In this document: piece by piece, positions 6,951-10,150 of the stretch
Numbering within the stretch: position 1 is the first letter of the stretch
How the letters are laid out: every line of letters begins with the position of its first letter
Source of the DNA: Sphingomonas sp.
GTDB taxonomy: Bacteria > Pseudomonadota > Alphaproteobacteria > Sphingomonadales > Sphingomonadaceae
DNA: 10,150 bases
Assembly (NCBI GenBank): GCA_025981625.1
Contig: JAICXF010000058.1
Span: 1 to 10,150, forward strand
Direction: 5' to 3'
The notes under the pieces: generated by a model
Told to the model about the DNA's origin: nothing
The model's database searches: none
The model's input: the letters and a program-made list of their open reading frames with translations, nothing else
Made by a program: the position numbers and the translations under genes

Positions 6951-7430
6951 GCCGAACCTCTGCTCGAATCCGTCGGTGTCGCCGCGTGCGAGATAATCGG
7001 CCTGCTCGACGATCCGGTCCCTCGTCAGGCGACCGCTGAAGGCGCCGAGCTGGCCGTCGATGCGCTCGATCTCGGTCGGGGTGAGGCTGGCGATCTGGTC
7101 GTAGCGGGTGAAGCCGATCGCGTGGAGTGCGCCGGCGAACTTCGGCCCCACGCCTTTCAGCTGGCACAGATCGTCAGATGCTTCCGTATCGCCGTCGAGT
7201 TGGCGATGGATGGGGGCGCGAAGGATTTCCCCGGTCACGTCGCTCGTCGCTGCCGCGGCTTCCCCGGCGATGCCCCGGCCTTCGGGAGGGGCTTTGCGCT
7301 GCGCCATGTGCGGACGAACCGGAGCGCTGTCGGTCAGCTGCACGCGCTGCCTCGGCCGGAGCAGGACGAACGCCAGCACCAGCGCCACCACAATGACGAT
7401 CAACCACCAATATTCGCGGATCAGATCCAT
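6942..7430 (-). CDS. Membrane-anchored helix-hairpin-helix protein
   Basis: The 162-residue product has an N-terminal transmembrane helix (about 8-24, WWLIVIVVALVLAFVLL). A basic, Ala/Pro-rich linker (about 25-85) leads to a C-terminal domain (about 87-160). That domain carries the helix-hairpin-helix motif LCQLKGVGPKFAGALHAIGFTRYDQIASLT and continues with LGAFSGRLTRDRIVEQADYLARG. This resembles the COG3743-type domain also found as an extension on some NuoE proteins, often labelled flap-endonuclease-like with no proven activity. I chose ATG 7430 because GGTGAG sits seven bases upstream, and it follows the preceding gene's stop by 8 bases. An ATG at 7451 would overlap that gene and has no ribosome binding site. 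It is the last gene of the purD operon. Nucleic-acid binding at the membrane is inference. Confidence 0.82.
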   Translation of the reverse strand: MDLIREYWWLIVIVVALVLAFVLLRPRQRVQLTDSAPVRPHMAQRKAPPEGRGIAGEAAAATSDVTGEILRAPIHRQLDGDTEASDDLCQLKGVGPKFAGALHAIGFTRYDQIASLTPTEIERIDGQLGAFSGRLTRDRIVEQADYLARGDTDGFEQRFGKL

Positions 7431-7438
7431 TCCGTTTC

Positions 7439-7936
7439 TCACCAATTCCATAGTGCGTTGTACCGACGCCGAAGCTCGGCCAGATAGGCGAGCAACAGCC
7501 CGAAAAGGAAGCCCAGCACGGAGACCATGAGCGCTTCGACGATGAGCGGCGTGCCCCCGCTCGAAGCCCAGCTCGCGCACCGGACCCCCGGAATCGCAAT
7601 CATGAACTCGGCTAGACCCAGCCGCTGGAAATCGTCGGCAGGACCCGACAGCATCACGCATCGGGTGAGCGGGTCGTGATGCAGGTGGGCGGTGACCTGG
7701 GTCATTTCGTAATGGACAAGCGTCTGCTGAATTTGCTGCTCGACCTTCGCCTCGAACCGCGCCGCGCCGCCGAGCGGGCCGTGCCACAGCGCGGCGAGGC
7801 TCAATCCGACGACCAGGCCCACCGCCAGCGCGCCATTTCGCCGGGACCGTCGCCGGAAGGCGATCGTCCCGGCTGGCCCGCCGGCGATCAGTCCCGCCGC
7901 GAAGCACGGCCAGAAGTAGGCCCAGAACGCGTTCAT
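7439..7936 (-). CDS. Three-helix membrane protein with BON-like middle, function unknown
   Basis: This 165-residue protein has two N-terminal membrane helices (about 5-27 and 34-52). A soluble region of about 75 residues follows, then a third helix (about 132-153, LIVEALMVSVLGFLFGLLLAYL) and a basic-aromatic end, ELRRRYNALWNW. The middle region (about 60-120: KVEQQIQQTL, VMLSGPADDFQR, LAEFMIAIPGV) has the helix-strand-helix order and the LSGPADD-to-IPGV spacing of a BON domain. That is suggestive, not certain. The ATG at 7934-7936 overlaps the purD TGA as ATGA, and GGGAG lies six bases upstream within purD, so translation is coupled. A BON domain would suggest lipid or envelope contact. Confidence 0.8.
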   Translation of the reverse strand: MNAFWAYFWPCFAAGLIAGGPAGTIAFRRRSRRNGALAVGLVVGLSLAALWHGPLGGAARFEAKVEQQIQQTLVHYEMTQVTAHLHHDPLTRCVMLSGPADDFQRLGLAEFMIAIPGVRCASWASSGGTPLIVEALMVSVLGFLFGLLLAYLAELRRRYNALWNW

Positions 7937-9192
7937 GCATTCTCCCGCGACAGCTCGCGCCAGCCGATGTCGCGCCGATGGAAGCCGTCGGCGAAGTCGA
8001 TCTGGTCGACAGCGCGATAGGCTCGCGCCCGGGCATTGGCGAAGGTGTCGGCGACCGCCGTGACCGCCAGGACGCGTCCGCCCTTCGCCACCAGTCCCTG
8101 GTCGCCGAGCCCGGTGCCGGCATGGAAGACCGTCACACCTTCGACCTGCTCCGCCGCTTCTATCTCGCGGATCAGCCCGCCGCTTGCAGGGGTGCCGGGA
8201 TAGCCGAGCGCGGCCATGATGACCGTAACCGCGTGCTTCGGCAGCAGAGCCGGCGGTTCGATGTCGGCGAGCCGCCCGGCCGCGACCGCCTGCAGCAGCT
8301 CGGCCAGATCGCCATCGATCAGCGCCATGATCGCCTCGCACTCGGGGTCGCCGAAGCGGACGTTATATTCGATCAGCTTGGGTCCATCGGCGGTGAGCAT
8401 CAGGCCGGCATAAAGGACGCCGCTGAACGGCGTTCCCGCGGCGGCCATGGCGCGTGCGGTCGGACCGATGATCTCATCCATGGCGCGTTGCTGAAGTTCG
8501 GGCGTCAGCACGGGTGCCGGCGCATAGGCGCCCATCCCGCCCGTGTTGGGCCCGGTATCGCCTTCACCGACGCGCTTGTGGTCCTGGGCCGAGGCGAGCG
8601 CCACCGCCTGTTCGCCGTCGACCAGCGCGAACAGGCTCGCTTCTTCGCCTTCCAGGAACTCCTCGATCACCAGCGGCCCATCGCCCGCGGCGTGGATGGC
8701 CGCTTCGGCCTCTTCGCGACTCATGGCGACGGTCACGCCCTTGCCCGCCGCAAGGCCGTCCGCCTTGATGACCACGGGGATGGAAAATCGGTGCAGCGCG
8801 CCATGCGCATCAGCGACGGTATCGACTCGCACATAGTCTGCGGTCGGGATTGCGTTGGCTCGGCACAGGTCCTTGGTGAACCCTTTGGAGCCTTCTAGTC
8901 GAGCCGCCGCAGCGCTTGGTCCGAATACGGGAACGCCCGCCGCACGGAGCGCGTCGGCAACCCCGGCCACCAGCGGCGCTTCGGGGCCGACCACCACCAG
9001 ATCGATGCGTTTGCTTCGCGCAAGCTCCACAACCGCCGCGGCGTCGCACGGATCGACCGCGACGCATTCCGCCCAGCGGGCGATCCCCGGATTGCCAGGC
9101 GCGGCAAGCAGTTGGCCGCAGCTCGGCGATTGCCTAAGGCGCCAGGCGAGCGCATCCTCGCGGCCGCCAGAACCTAAAAGCAGAATATTCAT
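7933..9192 (-). CDS. purD: Phosphoribosylamine--glycine ligase (GAR synthetase)
   Basis: PurD catalyses the ATP-dependent joining of glycine to 5-phosphoribosylamine, step 2 of de novo purine synthesis in the cytoplasm. The 419 residues match the family length. The N domain begins [13 protein letters not shown]. The ATP-grasp region holds SKGFTKDLC (102-110), [13 protein letters not shown] (141-153), [14 protein letters not shown] (175-188) and [22 protein letters not shown] (204-225). The GARS signature RFGDPEC is at 279-285, and the C domain runs from about 320. The ATG at 9190-9192 is chosen because the protein begins with the standard Rossmann strand; in-frame sequence further upstream overlaps xseA and is unlike PurD. 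The usual GGREHA motif reads GGREDA here (Asp13). It is the first gene of a three-gene leftward operon, and its promoter must lie inside the xseA coding sequence. Confidence 0.97.
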   Translation of the reverse strand: MNILLLGSGGREDALAWRLRQSPSCGQLLAAPGNPGIARWAECVAVDPCDAAAVVELARSKRIDLVVVGPEAPLVAGVADALRAAGVPVFGPSAAAARLEGSKGFTKDLCRANAIPTADYVRVDTVADAHGALHRFSIPVVIKADGLAAGKGVTVAMSREEAEAAIHAAGDGPLVIEEFLEGEEASLFALVDGEQAVALASAQDHKRVGEGDTGPNTGGMGAYAPAPVLTPELQQRAMDEIIGPTARAMAAAGTPFSGVLYAGLMLTADGPKLIEYNVRFGDPECEAIMALIDGDLAELLQAVAAGRLADIEPPALLPKHAVTVIMAALGYPGTPASGGLIREIEAAEQVEGVTVFHAGTGLGDQGLVAKGGRVLAVTAVADTFANARARAYRAVDQIDFADGFHRRDIGWRELSRENA

Positions 9193-10150
9193 GGACCTAC
9201 CCGAAGAAGCGCGCGCCGGCCTGTTAGCGAACGTCGCTCCCGGCGACAATTCGCCGCCGCTGTCGGTGACCGAACTTTCGGGCGCGCTCAAGCGGACCAT
9301 CGAGAGCGCGTTCGGCCAGGTGCGGGTGCGCGGCGAGATCAGCGGGTTCAAGCGGCATTCCTCGGGCCACTGCTATTTCAGCCTCAAGGACGAGAATGCC
9401 TGCATGGACGCCGTGATCTGGCGCGGCAGCGCGGCGGGTCTCGCATTTCGCCCCGAAGACGGCGCCGAGGTCATCGCCACCGGCAAGCTCACGACCTATC
9501 CCGGCCGTTCGAAGTACCAGATCGTCGTCGAGCGGATGGAGCTTGCCGGCGAAGGGGCGCTGCTCGCCTTGCTCGAGAAACGCCGCAAGGCGCTCGCCGC
9601 CGAGGGCCTCTTCGACGCCTCGCGCAAGCGCAAGCTGCCGTTCCTTCCGCGCGTCATCGGCGTGGTCAGCTCCCCGACCGGGGCAGTCATCCGCGACATC
9701 CTTCACCGCCTTGAGGACCGCTGTCCGACGCGCGTGATCTTGTGGCCCGTTCCCGTCCAGGGCGAGGGCGCGGCAGCGAAGATCGCCGCTGCTATCCGCG
9801 CATTCCCGTCGATCGAACCCAGGCCCGACCTGTTGATCGTCGCTCGCGGCGGCGGTTCGATCGAGGATTTGTGGCCGTTCAACGAGGAAGAGGTGGTGCG
9901 CGCCGCCGCCGAAAGCCCCATCCCGCTCATCTCCGCGGTCGGCCACGAAACCGACACCACCCTGATCGACTTCGCCTCCGATTTGCGGGCGCCGACTCCG
10001 ACGGCGGCGGCGGAGATCGCGGTGCCCGTACGCGCGGAGCTGTTCGCGCAACTCGGCGAGCTCCAGCACCGGGCACAGCAATGCCTCTCGAGGCGTGTCG
10101 AGCGAGGCCGCGAGCGGTTCGACCTTGCGATCTGCCGCTGGCCCGAGCCG
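9191..10150 (+). CDS. xseA: Exodeoxyribonuclease VII large subunit, 3'-truncated by window edge
   Basis: XseA is the catalytic subunit of exonuclease VII, which degrades single-stranded DNA and acts with XseB in repair. The first 320 codons are present with no in-frame stop; full-length proteins are about 450-500 residues. An N-terminal OB-fold (about 24-118) starts [16 protein letters not shown] and includes [25 protein letters not shown]. The catalytic domain follows, with [25 protein letters not shown] (from 150), [19 protein letters not shown] (215-233) and [17 protein letters not shown] (245-261). The cut falls in the following helical region. The ATG at 9191-9193 shares two bases with the divergent purD start. 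No strong ribosome binding site is visible upstream, and no earlier in-frame start lies in the 30 bases before it. Confidence 0.95.
   Translation, partial: MDLPEEARAGLLANVAPGDNSPPLSVTELSGALKRTIESAFGQVRVRGEISGFKRHSSGHCYFSLKDENACMDAVIWRGSAAGLAFRPEDGAEVIATGKLTTYPGRSKYQIVVERMELAGEGALLALLEKRRKALAAEGLFDASRKRKLPFLPRVIGVVSSPTGAVIRDILHRLEDRCPTRVILWPVPVQGEGAAAKIAAAIRAFPSIEPRPDLLIVARGGGSIEDLWPFNEEEVVRAAAESPIPLISAVGHETDTTLIDFASDLRAPTPTAAAEIAVPVRAELFAQLGELQHRAQQCLSRRVERGRERFDLAICRWPEP

Noticed and set aside
7978..8898. Plus-strand ORF (306 codons) opposite purD
   Set aside because: Shadow of purD; the Arg/Asp/Gly-rich product is typical of antisense GC-rich frames, and PurD motifs cover the whole interval on the minus strand.
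9224..10081. Long minus-strand ORF (285 codons) opposite xseA
   Set aside because: Shadow of xseA, which has clear family motifs on the plus strand throughout this interval.

Overview
The window comes from a GC-rich alphaproteobacterium, most likely a sphingomonad (inference). The evidence is the order cobS-cobT-rpmB, the divergent purD/xseA pair, the protein sequences of L28, CobS and XseA, and an intergenic multi-hairpin palindrome of the kind common in sphingomonad and Caulobacter-type genomes. Coding density is high and most of the window is housekeeping. I see no transposase, phage gene, tRNA, rRNA or CRISPR array.

Layout, left to right. Bases 1-2687 (+): the 3' part of cobS and all of cobT, the AAA+ and VWA subunits of the aerobic cobaltochelatase. 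Bases 2688-3020: a 333-base gap packed with inverted repeats. It holds a strong terminator-like hairpin, several smaller hairpins, and a 125-base branched palindromic element that ends 5 bases from the rpmB stop codon. Bases 3021-3320 (-): rpmB (ribosomal protein L28). Bases 3474-4233 (+): a small single-pass membrane protein, then a TadA-type tRNA adenosine deaminase. Bases 4237-4896 (-): an OmpA/Pal-like lipoprotein converging on tadA with a 3-base gap. Bases 5017-6360 (+): a CNNM/CBS/CorC-type membrane protein.

Bases 6361-6941 form a lower-GC stretch, about 52% by hand count over 6421-6900, against about two thirds in a sampled neighbouring line. It holds two possible small membrane-protein genes that I do not recognise. 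Bases 6942-9192 (-): an apparent operon read right to left, purD, then a three-helix membrane protein with a BON-like middle, then a membrane-anchored helix-hairpin-helix protein. The first two overlap by ATGA and the last follows after 7 bases. Bases 9191-10150 (+): the first 320 codons of xseA, cut by the window end. The start codons of purD and xseA overlap head to head in one CATG.

The recognisable genes cover cobalamin cobalt insertion, translation and tRNA editing, the cell envelope, purine synthesis and DNA repair. I found no new multi-gene system. The points most worth a second look are the structured cobT-rpmB gap, the low-GC small membrane ORFs, the purD-linked membrane pair, and the purD/xseA start overlap.
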